Assembly: GCF_932526225.1 (NCBI RefSeq) | Contig: NC_064046.1 | Span: forward strand, 6,993,219-7,057,218 | Direction: 5' to 3' | DNA length: 64,000 bases | Source of the DNA: Nematostella vectensis | Taxonomy: Eukaryota > Cnidaria > Anthozoa > Actiniaria > Edwardsiidae | Part shown: piece after piece, positions 22,101-30,145 of the stretch | Position numbering within the stretch: the stretch's first letter is position 1 | How the letters are laid out: each line of letters begins with the position of its first letter | The notes under the pieces: generated by a model | What the model was told of the DNA's origin: nothing | What the model saw: only the letters and a program-made list of their open reading frames with translations | Databases searched by the model: none | Translations under genes and position numbers: made by a program

Positions 22101-24438
22101 TTAAAAGCACACTAGCATACACACATTGGCACCAGTCGGGCCAAGACGGGACGCTAGCACAGTCTATTACCCGTGCAGTTCGGCAACCATGGACAGCTGT
22201 TTCGTCCTCATTAGGACTCGTCAGCATGGCATAGCCGGTTTGCCTCAGTTAAACTTCATCGGCACTTAATAATGGCCACTAAATAGAGAGACGTTCGAGG
22301 CTCTGGAACCAGGGTAGAGAAGAGACGCCATGTTGATTTAAAAATTTCATCTGAGCATTAGCTTATGTTTGTGAGGTAAATAAGGCAACTTTGGCAATTC
22401 GGAATAATATTGATTCATAAAGTGTTTGCAATATAGTGCTGATTGCCTAATCACACGAGTTCGTGTTAACACTTTCTCATTTCGAAGACAATCTTTTATA
22501 AGAACGTCTACCCTGAGATTTCGCCAAATCTTAGTTAGCAGCAAAATAATTAAATTGTCTTGATAATAACAACCTTGAATATTATTTCAATTGATCATAT
22601 GTCAAATTCCATTCTAATAGTTTATTGGGTACTATAAATTTTATATAACATTTTTAGCCTTAAAATACCACGCAAATAAGGCCCAGCCTCAACTGCAACT
22701 TCCTCTTTCATTCATTAATTGCTCACAAGAAAGTGGTGAGCATACAAATCAATTTATAAACTGGCATGAAATGGTATCATTACCCATCATTATCCATATA
22801 TCATTTGTCGTTAAGTGAGAGGGTTTAAATTAAGTTAAATAAAGATAAACTAAAATATGAAGTAGTAATAAATGTTCTTGATGTTCTTAGGTGTGGCGTT
22901 GGGAAAGGTAGAAAGCGTTGAGGAGGCCATAGAGGTGAAATTTATTCCAGTGCTTTACGTGTCGCCAAAACCCGAGCGCGCTGACCCTGATCAGGTCTTC
23001 TTGTACTCCGCCACTGTCTGCGACGGAAAACTCTACCACCAAAACAATACCGTCGTGCGTGTCAACATGCCGTATGGCTGGAACCCTGATATCGGCACTT
23101 TAGCAAAACTAGAGGTTAGGCTAAAATCCATTCGACAATGCATTTATGTTATGTTATTTGTGTCTCCTCTTAGAGCTCGAGGTAGTGGGTTCTACTGTAC
23201 TTCCTATTTTCCTTGAGTGGCACTGTTCAGAGCGGCTAAGACAAGAACTCAAAATCTTTTTGCAATAGCCTGGCTAGTAAATCCAAGATTTCCCGTAGTT
23301 TCGAGCTCCGTTAAGTGGAAGCTATAATTTCATTTCTCTTACTACAGGTCTGCGACTCCGCTGACTGTGGCAAAGTCTACTGCTCCAACTACAACAACGG
23401 CAAGTTCACAGGCAACCATTATTGCAACTATACATACAACGCTACAATGGGCGACATCGTAGTCAGAGTCACCGCGGGGCCTGGGCCCAACATCGACTGG
23501 ACAGTAGCTGTGGAATTCGTCCCCGTAAAGGACTGGGTACCACCGCCACCGGTTGCTCCCAAAAAGATGCTGGAGTTCTTCCCAGAGCCTCAAGGAAGTG
23601 GTGGAAGACCGCTGGCCGCCACAGTGCTGATGCAGATAGTGAAGACCACTACGGAACAAACAGTGACTACCCTGGCCAGGAAGGAATTCTTCTTCCGCTT
23701 TTGTCCAGATAGCGAGACCGGAAGTCGGTATGTTTACTACTCGTTCTATAGACCAGCTTCAAGTAAGCGGCTCAAAAGCGTAACCTCCATCCCATCTAAA
23801 TACAGGGTATTAATTAAATGCCATGAATTTAATTCACCAAAAACTAAAGACAACCGGGGTTTTTTTTCCAAATTTTCTGCGAATTCTCGTTTTTGACTGG
23901 TCAGCGCCTTACGGAGAGGTGACATGATTGGAAACCATTTCAGTGCTAATGATAACGCTTCAAGGGTTTTGAAATCGTTGAGGTCGGAGAACATTTAAAA
24001 CCGCAGGCGCGTACCCAGGATTGGCTGAGGGCGGGTTCGCATCCATAGGAATCTTATAGAAAAAGCCAAGGGGGTGTACGCGCCTGAAACGGTAGGGATT
24101 TGCTCAGTGTTTCTGAGTAAATCATTTAGCTCACCCCTAAGCCATTGCACTCATTTTTATAGGTATTTAATTTTGATTGCAGCTTTGACGTTGCTATCAG
24201 TACAGTGGCGGTAGATTCCAAATCTGCAATGTCAACTTACGTGTGCCTACCAACCGAACTCCCATGCTCTCCCACCAGCTCCAATCACTACGACCCTCGC
24301 GGCACGTCTATCAACTCTGTTACCTTGACAACAGGGAGTGGTCAACTGACGGAGCTGCACGTGCTAGTTATTGGTTGGGGAGATGGAAGTCAGACAAATA
24401 CCTTTGTGCTAGGAGCCACTACTACTAAGAAGCAATGA
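19093..24438 (+). CDS. Secreted protein of unknown function, four exons, three alternative copies of exon 1
   Basis: The proposed exons are 19093-19132 (or its upstream copies), 22891-23114, 23348-23727 and 24183-24438. Lengths are 40+224+380+256 = 900 nt, exactly 299 codons plus stop, and all three junctions keep phase. The product starts with a 13-residue hydrophobic leader. It contains potential N-glycosylation sites (NNTV, NYTY, NATM) and about ten cysteines, several clustered early in exon 3 (VCDSADCGKVYCSN). A proline-rich linker (DWVPPPPVAPKK) precedes a beta-rich C-terminal half. I recognise no family. The downstream AATAAA is at 24766. Inference: an extracellular or vesicular protein. 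The link to exon 1 rests on phase and leader sequence only and has no transcript support here. Confidence 0.65.
19986..20178. other. Intronic spacer
   Basis: No gene or repeat recognised. Confidence 0.4.
20179..21388. mobile_element. Non-autonomous DNA transposon with long TIRs and 7-bp TSD
   Basis: The left end CACAGGTAGCCCAGGCTCAC is the exact reverse complement of the right end. Inverted similarity continues with gaps for about 210 bp on each side (20179-20395 and 21170-21388). The flanking bases AAACCAC (20172-20178 and 21389-21395) form a target-site duplication. No transposase is encoded in the 1.2 kb. It contains a short tandem array (ACCCCAAAAGCTACG type) at about 20445-20500. The superfamily is uncertain: a 7-bp TSD is atypical, and an 8-bp hAT-like site with one mutated base is possible. 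Confidence 0.85.
20445..20500. repeat. Short tandem repeat, about 15-bp unit
   Basis: Four imperfect copies of GCTACGACCCCAAAA-like units lie inside the MITE. Confidence 0.7.
21389..22890. other. Intronic sequence with a dispersed-repeat fragment
   Basis: No coding exon is seen before the acceptor at 22891. The stretch 21741-21953 is a copy of a dispersed repeat also found inverted at 53.8-54.0 kb. A small palindrome (CTGGGATACC, 3 bases, GGTATCCCAG) lies at about 21956-21978. Confidence 0.5.
21741..21953 (+). repeat. Dispersed repeat fragment (family shared with 53.8-54.0 and 59.9 kb)
   Basis: Reverse-complementing 53785-54000 gives the same succession of blocks: CACTCCTGGG, AGCAAAATTGTAAGAAAAAC, GAAACCTCCCCCCTAT, CTACCGCTGACCCAAGACGG, AGCCTGTTGCTTACAACAG. 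It is diverged but collinear. Confidence 0.8.
22891..23114 (+). CDS. Exon 2 of the secreted protein gene
   Basis: The acceptor is ATGTTCTTAG and the donor is GAG|GTTAGG. It encodes VALGKVESVEEAIEVKF through YGWNPDIGTLAKLE. It enters in phase 1 and leaves in phase 0. Confidence 0.75.
23348..23727 (+). CDS. Exon 3 of the secreted protein gene
   Basis: The acceptor is CTTACTACAG and the donor is CG|GTATGT. It encodes the cysteine-rich part, the N-glycosylation sites, the proline-rich linker and KEFFFRFCPDSETGS. It leaves in phase 2. Confidence 0.8.
24183..24438 (+). CDS. Exon 4 (last) of the secreted protein gene
   Basis: The acceptor is TTTTGATTGCAG. The split codon CG|C is completed here. 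It encodes FDVAISTVAVDSKSAMSTYV and a serine/threonine-rich end (LVIGWGDGSQTNTFVLGATT), stopping at TGA 24436-24438. Confidence 0.8.
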
Positions 24439-24765
24439 TTGTAGTGATATCAGCCAAAGCCTAGCCCTTAGCGTTCTATTCGGTATTCCTGTGGTTAACA
24501 GTGAGGTAAGAGGGGCTGGTAACTCGGATGTTTTCAGCTGACCTTACTTCACAAGCCACAGGAAACCCAAGATACCACAGGAAGCCCGGAAGAACATAAG
24601 GAGTTCAGGCTGCGGCTTGTGATATGCAGCAATAAGAAGCAGTGATAATTCTGTGTATTTTTCAAAATATAAAATATAAATGCATTTAGAATTGTGTGAT
24701 CTTTAGTTGGAAGGATTTGGGGCATTTTAGTGCTGCGGTATTTTCATTTCAACTACAGCAGCATC

Positions 24766-24771
24766 AATAAA
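24766..24771 (+). terminator. Polyadenylation signal of the secreted protein gene
   Basis: AATAAA about 330 bases after the stop codon is the only good canonical signal downstream before the Polinton. Confidence 0.5.
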
Positions 24772-25044
24772 AGTGACATGAAGCCTTTGCGAGGGCTGGC
24801 TCAGATAGGACGTGCTGCAAGTAGGTCTTGTCCTTAGCTGAGCGAGGGGATGCCGGAAATGTCGCCTGATAATGGGGATGTTTGCACGGGGCTAAGCACT
24901 AGTCAAATCTCACAACTCCCTGGTCAAATCTAGCATGATGAACTTTTATTTGGTCATATGAAGTTCACGCTATTGGTACTTTCCTATAGCAGAGTTGGTG
25001 CTCTTGTTGGTTCGCTGGTCTTTCAAGATAATTCGAAGGCGTGT

Positions 25045-25115
25045 ATTCAGTCTACGGACTGAGTGTGAAATATTGAGTTTTCATACGCGGGTCATGCACT
25101 TAATGTGGTGCTGTT
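25045..25115. repeat. Dispersed repeat, inverted copy at 43.07-43.15 kb
   Basis: TCAGTCTACGGACTGAGTG, then TTGAGTTTTCA and GGTCATGCA, match the reverse complement of about 43070-43145. The two copies lie on either side of element C. Confidence 0.7.
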
Positions 25116-25370
25116 TTGCTAGGCAACGGGTCGACGCTTTCACCTAATAGAAATGACTGGAAATTTGAAGCAAATAACTTTTCAGAAATATTAGTACCTA
25201 GACGTTTAGCAGCGCGCATTGAAAAGCAACAAATTATGTGACCACTTCAAGAAAGAGTAATATAATTATGTACTAGTAAATAGAATTCCAAGAAACAATT
25301 TTAAAAATGATGCATTCTGCCGATTTTTGGAAGCTATGTTTGTAGTACGTTTCTGGCGACTTTCTCCACT

Positions 25371-25425
25371 ACTTGGTTTATGACCTACTTGCCCAATTTT
25401 TGGGCAAGTAGGTCATAAACCAAGT
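25371..25425. repeat. Perfect 26-bp hairpin
   Basis: ACTTGGTTTATGACCTACTT and six further bases pair exactly with 25400-25425 around a TTT loop. No mismatch is seen, which suggests a recent fold-back origin. Confidence 0.9.
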
Positions 25426-25775
25426 AACGAAATAAAACTTTCCCTGATGCCTCTACAATCATTTTTCTAAAAGTCAGGAAATTTAGGAGCCAAAAGACCG
25501 CAATACAACAAATGAATATTTGACACAAGCTGTTTTTAGCAGTTCCGAGGACCTGATAACTGACTTCTTAAAGCTCGAATATCCAGAAAAAAAATATTAA
25601 CAAGAAGTTTGTATCAGGCATGTGTAAAGTTATAATTCAAGAATATGTGCCTTAGTCATTATCTCAGGAGGGTTCGCCAAAATGAAGTTAGTGCTAAACA
25701 CGTCCTATGGTTGTGTAAGTTTGTGATCGTGTATAAAAATATTTTTCGTGCACTATGTTATAAGCCCAGCAACTG

Positions 25776-25783
25776 TGAGATCA
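25776..25783. repeat. Left target-site duplication of element C
   Basis: TGAGATCA occurs here and at 41512-41519, immediately outside both TIRs. Polintons normally make 6-bp duplications, so two of the eight matching bases may be chance. Confidence 0.75.
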
Positions 25784-25873
25784 ATAGTAACAATAACAAA
25801 GAAAAGCCTGAATAATTATGCAGATTTGCCTTTGAGCATGCTCAGGAATGTGTGGAATGTGACAACCTGTCAA
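25784..25873 (+). repeat. Left terminal inverted repeat of element C
   Basis: It contains AGTAACAATAACAAAG, AAGCCTGAATAATTATGCAG and GTGTGGAATGTGACAACCTG. It matches the reverse complement of 41422-41511 over 90 bases with about three mismatches. Just inside is a second, degenerate partial copy of its inner end (ACCTGTCAAGGTGTGGAATG, near 25878-25912). Confidence 0.95.
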
Positions 25874-25986
25874 AAAACCTGTCAAGGTGTGGAATGTGTC
25901 ACCCTGTCAAGGACGTGGTAAACAAGCCCCGGTGGGATTCCTGTGTCACCGGTGTCCCAGTGTCACAAGAAAAAAAGGGAGCGACG

Positions 25987-26556
25987 ATGGCGGCGGCTAG
26001 CGAGAGCGAGAGTGCGGTGCTTACGGCTCCAACGCGGAGCCGTTACCGGTGTTGTTATCGTTTGAACGTGAAGAAGGAGGTGGACGTGGGGCGTCCGTTG
26101 TGTATGCGGTGTTACCGGTACGCTAGGGCTTGACGCAGGGAGCATATGATTCCATCCGTTCGTGAGAGTTTGGAGGGTTCGATTCCCACGGTGGATCGTG
26201 TGAAGCAGGAGTGGGTTGTCGGTCCGATTGGGGCATCGGGGCTCCGCTACGTGGTGCATCCAGGGGAAGTGTACATTGATCGTGGAGGTCGCGGGCTTTT
26301 TGAGAGCAAGTGGCGGAATCCTCATCGTATGAGGGAAGGGAATGTGGAGCGAAGTCGTCAGGAGGTGGTGGATCATTATCTGTCAGATGTATTGCTTTAC
26401 AAGTTATCGTTGCTGCGAGACCTCCCCGAGCTGGGAAACAAACGTCTGTTGTGTTGATGTCACACAAAGTCATGTCATGGTGATGTCTTGCAACGTCTTT
26501 ATAAGTACAGTGTGTGCTATCACGAGGACCCCTGGAGGACCTTGCGGAGCGCTTAG
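25987..26556 (+). pseudogene. DUF4326-like protein gene with two in-frame TGA codons
   Basis: A single frame runs from ATG 25987 to TAG 26554-26556. It is interrupted by TGA at 26131-26133 and TGA at 26455-26457. The first part is cysteine-rich (YRCCYRLNV, GRPLCMRCYRYA). The middle reads VYIDRGG, GLFESKWRNPHRMREGN and LRDLPELGNKRLLC, and after the second TGA come CHTKSCHGDVLQRLY. That is the layout of DUF4326 proteins, which end in a CWC...CHGDVL signature. The second TGA falls exactly on the usual tryptophan of CWC. DUF4326 has no established function to my knowledge. It is either inactivated by two point mutations or, less likely, read through. Confidence 0.7.
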
Positions 26557-26590
26557 GGGTCACTCTGAGCGTTGTGTTTCCTTTGAGATT

Positions 26591-27371
26591 ATGGATGTAA
26601 TGGACTGTGTGGTGTGTCGCGAGGGGGAGGAGGAGGTGATGGAGCTGCTGCCTTGCTGTCAGCAACCCTGTCATAGGGTGTGTTTGTGGGGTTGGGTACA
26701 CAGTCACACGTCTTCACTTCACTTCCCTTCCGTTGTCCGCATTGTCGTGGTCGTTTTTTTAAATGCACCGGCATCTTGTGGGTCCGTCGGTCCGAGGCTC
26801 TGGCGACGGGATGTGGACGGCGACAGGGGCGTTTGGAGCGGAGACCTAGGGGGACTGTGGCAGCGAATCGGCGACGTGAGCAAGCAGAGCGGTTGCTTCC
26901 TGTGTTCAAGCGTTGGGCGATGTTTCGCCGGACTTATCCTCAGTACGATACGGGGGGTGAGGATCCCTATTTTGGGGTGTTGTGTCCTGAGTGGGGGTGC
27001 CAACGACGGTTTCTCACCTGGTGCGTGAGGAGGAGCGTCCGAATTGTGAGTCGGGGGTGTTGCTTCCTCGCCGACCGTATCCGGCTTCGCCGTGGGATCG
27101 TCTTTGGGACCCGTGCGCGTGTGCGGACAAGGGGTGGGCTGTGCAGTGGCCTTTGCATCGGTCTCTGTTCCAAGGGTTTCGTTTCGAGTGGGAGAACAGG
27201 AAGATTGAGCCGCCTCCCCCTCCCCCTTCGCATGAGATCTACCCCACGTATTTGCGGGACCTGGACATCTTCATGGAGGCTATGCACGCGTTTTTTAATG
27301 GTTCGAGTCACGGCTCGTGGGCGGTCCCTGAGGGCCTACGAGCGGTTAGGCTAGAGCAGTGGGAGCAGTGA
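26591..27371 (+). pseudogene. RING-finger protein gene 1, frameshifted
   Basis: ATG 26591 gives MDVMDCVVCREGEEEVMELL, then PCCQQPCHRVCLWGWVHSH. After a frame change near 26715-26735 comes FRCPHCRGRFFKC. Cys2...Cys-Cys/His-Cys...CPHC is a RING-type zinc-binding pattern, the mark of many E3 ubiquitin ligases. The rest is basic, then continues in a third frame to a stop at 27369-27371 (DIFMEAMHAFFNG, LRAVRLEQWEQ). Two frameshifts disable it. It sits at the left arm of element C beside the DUF4326-like gene, in the plus orientation. Ubiquitin ligase activity is inferred only from the RING pattern. Confidence 0.65.
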
Positions 27372-27582
27372 AGAGGAGGAGGAGGAGGGGGATGCGATAG
27401 CCCGAGCCTTTCTTCGGGGGACGGTGCAGACCGAGGCCCTCGAGGTTGCGGCTCGGGGTATGGATCGGAACAGTTCTGCGACACACCGTTTTGTGTTTTT
27501 TCTGTTTTATTATTATTATTATCACAGTTATTATTATTATCATTATTATTGTTACTATAGTTGTGTTATGTACAGGTTTAGG
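27372..27582. other. Intergenic region with ATT microsatellite
   Basis: Interrupted (ATT)n runs at about 27508-27555 lie between the plus-strand left arm and the minus-strand block of element C. No gene seen. Confidence 0.6.
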
Positions 27583-27801
27583 TTAGGATGAATAAAGAGA
27601 GCGTTGTTTCACCATGGTGGTGGTGTCCTCGTCTTGGTCTGGGTCTGGGGCTGGGGCTGGAGTGAGATGCAGGGTGTGTAAGAGGTCCCGAGCGAGTAGC
27701 GTGAGAGCCAGACGTCCTCTGCAGTAGACGCCTAGCGCTAGTGCCGTTCCCGTGAAGAAAGCCAAGGTAAGGGTGGCGAGGGCAGGGACGAGTCCGGGCA
27801 T
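27583..27801 (-). CDS. Small membrane protein
   Basis: A 72-residue ORF beginning MPGLVPALATLTLAFFTGTA, with one strongly hydrophobic segment followed by CRGRLALTLLARDLLHTL and an acidic, hydrophilic end (DPDQDEDTTTM). It could be a single-pass membrane protein with a short outside N terminus. No homologue is recognised. An overlapping minus-strand frame is also open but is less protein-like. Confidence 0.5.
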   Translation of the reverse strand: MPGLVPALATLTLAFFTGTALALGVYCRGRLALTLLARDLLHTLHLTPAPAPDPDQDEDTTTMVKQRSLYSS

Positions 27802-27922
27802 GGTCGTTTCGCTTTTGGGTAGGTTTCGAGTTCGAGGGTTCGTTTGAGGAGTATCCCAGTTGGCTCTCGAGCATATCCCTACAGAGGTTCAGGGCTCTGC
27901 GTTTCTTGCACCCCAGTTGTCC

Positions 27923-28114
27923 TCAAACGAGGCTGCGAAGTTCGGCTTCGATGAGTTTGTAGAGTTGTTCGGCAAAGTGGCGGATGTGGTTGGGGTCGAC
28001 ACACCGTCGGACCAGGATGCGTTCACCGTGTTGTTCCCAAATAGCGAATTGAGGTTCGTGGGTTTTCTTTTCGTTTTGGTGTTGGTGCGCCGCGGAGGGT
28101 GACGTGCTTGTCAT
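27923..28114 (-). CDS. Small hypothetical protein
   Basis: A 63-residue ORF starting MTSTSPSAAHQHQNEKK, with a mixed C-terminal part (FAIWEQHGERILVRRC, then HIRHFAEQLYKLIEAEL). The latter looks like a beta hairpin followed by a helix. It precedes the membrane-protein gene in the same direction. An opposite-strand ORF covers the same bases. No family recognised. Confidence 0.4.
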   Translation of the reverse strand: MTSTSPSAAHQHQNEKKTHEPQFAIWEQHGERILVRRCVDPNHIRHFAEQLYKLIEAELRSLV

Positions 28115-28327
28115 GGTTGGGCAATGGGTGAATGATGTGTGTGTCGGGTGGCGCTTGGTGGGGTCTTTTTTCTTTTTTGGTTTGGTTGTCGGAGACAGGT
28201 GCCCTTTTTAGAATGGTAGGTGACAGGTGGTGTGACGTGAGGGACAGGAATGCAAAATCGATTCAACACGCAGCGTCATTAGCACATTAAGGTAAACACC
28301 ATGGGTGAAGAAGGTATGGTGGACCGT

Positions 28328-28762
28328 TTACGGGCTATTACGTGTGTTGTGAGTATGACGCCTCTTCAGAGGCGTCTCGAGGGGTGGGTCGGGCAGGTCC
28401 AGGTCCGGTTCTGGCTCGGGCTCGGGCTCGGGCTCAGGCTCTGGCTCTGGCTCTGGAAGGGGTGTGGCGGCGGTGGGTTGGGGTGTCGGTACTGGGGCGG
28501 CTCTCGAGGCTCCCGGGAGTTGTGCGAGGCGGCCCATGGTTCGGTACTCGTTGTAGAGTTGGGCGTACCGTTGCATCCGGACGTCGGGATTGAGAGTGCT
28601 GTCTTCGAGAAGGGCTCGCAGGCGTTTCTCCATAGCCACCATGATTTGGAGTTCGGGGGCTGCGGTCCACCGGCGTTCGGTGACGAGTCCCTGGACGATC
28701 TCCTCGGGGACCAGTGCCATGCGACGCAAGGCCGGTGTGGGTGGGGTCTTGCGGGTGGGCAT
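28328..28762 (-). CDS. Structural-type Polinton protein with Glu-Pro repeats
   Basis: A 144-residue intact ORF. An N-terminal helical domain reads ALVPEEIVQGLVTERRW, then LQIMVAMEKRLRALLEDSTL and LYNEYRTMGRLAQLP. A low-complexity PEPEPE tract of about nine repeats and a basic tail follow. The pattern 'ALVP-helix-LLxDxxLxxxxRxxxYxxLxxxYxxx' is one I recall from conserved small proteins of cnidarian and vertebrate Polinton/adintovirus loci, next to the core-like genes. Its role is unknown, perhaps virion assembly. The tandem CCNGAG-type repeat coding for EP could vary in length. The frame is fully open, unlike most neighbours. Confidence 0.6.
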   Translation of the reverse strand: MPTRKTPPTPALRRMALVPEEIVQGLVTERRWTAAPELQIMVAMEKRLRALLEDSTLNPDVRMQRYAQLYNEYRTMGRLAQLPGASRAAPVPTPQPTAATPLPEPEPEPEPEPEPEPEPDLDLPDPPLETPLKRRHTHNTRNSP

Positions 28763-28824
28763 GGTGGTGGTGGTGGCGAGGACTGAGGGTTTTGGGGTGG
28801 GGTCTTTCCATTTCTAGGCTGCGA

Positions 28825-29286
28825 TCACCTTAGACCTGGGGGTAGGTCTAGGTTTAGGTTTGGCCCTAGGTGGGGGGTGGGGGGCTCTTCCTCGTCGTCG
28901 TAGTCGTCGTCGGCGTCGAGGTCTTCGATGGGGGGAAGGCGTCGGCGCCGGGACTTAGGTGGGAGGGGTAGGTCTAGTTCCTTAAGCAGCTCGCGACTAC
29001 GGTGCTGGAGGCGTCGGCTGGGGGTGTTGGGGTCCTTGTCTTGGGCGCTGTCGAGCATGTGCCCCACCTCCCCTCCAGCGATCGGGAGGGCCCCGTTTTT
29101 GGCGAGGGCTGGGAGGTACATCCCACGGCTCAAGGGGATGTTTTGGTTGACGACATTGAGGGTCAGTTTGCTTAGGGTGTTGATTTGTTCGGGGGTAGCG
29201 TGGAGGACCAGTTTCTTGCGTACTGCCGGGGAGGCTTTACCGAGGACCTGAAGAAAGGTGGCGTTGCGTCGTAGGCGTCCGGCCAT
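28825..29286 (-). CDS. Conserved Polinton structural-type protein
   Basis: A 153-residue intact ORF. The N terminus reads LQVLGKASPAVRKKLVLHA, then INTLSKLTLNVVNQNIPLS and LPALAKNGALPI. A basic stretch (KSRRRRLPPIEDLD) and an acidic proline-rich end (DDDYDDEEEPPTP) follow. The first half matches a short helical protein often found near core peptides in Polintons and adintoviruses, as I recall; the function is not established. It lies between the EP-repeat gene and the small basic peptide, all in the same direction. Confidence 0.6.
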   Translation of the reverse strand: MAGRLRRNATFLQVLGKASPAVRKKLVLHATPEQINTLSKLTLNVVNQNIPLSRGMYLPALAKNGALPIAGGEVGHMLDSAQDKDPNTPSRRLQHRSRELLKELDLPLPPKSRRRRLPPIEDLDADDDYDDEEEPPTPHLGPNLNLDLPPGLR

Positions 29287-29298
29287 GGCAAGATACTC

Positions 29299-29475
29299 CT
29301 ACTTTTTCCCTCGCAGCTTATTGATCAGCGGGGGGAGGACGAGGGAGGCGGCGAGGGGAAGGGGGGCGCTGAAGAGACCTTTCCCACATTGTTGTCGTCG
29401 GCGGTGGCGTCGGATGCGTTGTGGGCCCAGGGCCGTACCAGGACCTCTTTTGTAGATCCCTCTTGCGCGGCGCAT
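29299..29475 (-). CDS. Small basic core-like peptide (pX/mu-like)
   Basis: A 58-residue ORF starting MRRARGIYKRGPGTALG. A strongly basic section (RIRRHRRRQQCGKG) and a hydrophobic segment (LAASLVLPPLINKL) follow, ending GKK. Short arginine-rich peptides with one hydrophobic stretch are encoded at this position in adintoviruses and Polintons and are compared with adenovirus core peptide pX/mu, which condenses DNA in the virion. The assignment is by composition, size and position, 13 bases upstream of the neighbouring gene start at 29286. The frame is intact. Confidence 0.6.
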   Translation of the reverse strand: MRRARGIYKRGPGTALGPQRIRRHRRRQQCGKGLFSAPLPLAASLVLPPLINKLRGKK

Positions 29476-29517
29476 GATGGACGAATGGTGGGCTGCGGGG
29501 CGGGGCTCGGATCTTTA

Positions 29518-30145
29518 TCAAAAAATGTCCTTCAAGAAGGGGAGGAGGCTAGTGAGGAACCCTCGTCCAACTTGGGGGGTCCATGCTCCAAAGAAGGGGG
29601 GTGGGTTGGTCCAGGGGTGACGGGCGGCTAGGCCACCACCCCATTGGTAGGGCCGTGGGGGTGGGTTCGAGAACCCCACCTCGGCGGCGTGGAGGGCCGT
29701 CTCGAGGTCGTAGGTTCCTCCTCCTCCTCGCTGGCCTCGTTCCCGGAGGAAGGGGGACTTGGTCCCGATAAAGTAGCCCTGGCCTTTGTGCTGGGTCGGG
29801 TAGATGGTTTGGGGTCGCCAGTTCCGTCCCAGTTGCTCGAGGCGGATGTCTGGGACGAGGGGGAGGCCTCTACCCCGTAGTTGGGTGCTGACGGTATGGG
29901 TCGTGTTCTCCGTGATAGGGCCCCGCCGCTTGGTGGATGTCTTAGACCGCGTGGTGGTCCGCGTGGTGCGTCGTTTTCCTTTTCCTTTCCCTTGGGCGAG
30001 ATGGGTGTACTCTTTCAGTTTTTTTTCGCATCCGTTTGTTCCGTCGGGCTTGGGCGTCGGAGGGGTTGGCGTCGGCCCCCACGAGACGATGGAGGGGGGT
30101 TCTTTTCCACCCTCGGGGCCGTGTTTCGTCCACGGTGGAAGTCAT
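29518..30145 (-). pseudogene. Probable pVI-like minor virion protein, frameshift at an A8 run
   Basis: ATG 30145 opens MTSTVDETRPRGWKRTPLH in one frame. At a run of eight A (complement of 30019-30026) the productive frame changes by one base. It then continues open for about 165 codons to TGA 29518-29520 (ITENTTHTVSTQLRGRGLP, YPTQHKGQGYFIGTK, PPPRPYQWGGGLAA). The C terminus (GRGFLTSLLPFLKDIF) is amphipathic. With one base removed from the run the total is 209 codons. The first part overlaps the ATPase end in another frame. The pVI analogy rests on position and the amphipathic helix only. The run may be an assembly error, a mutation or a slippery site. Confidence 0.55.
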
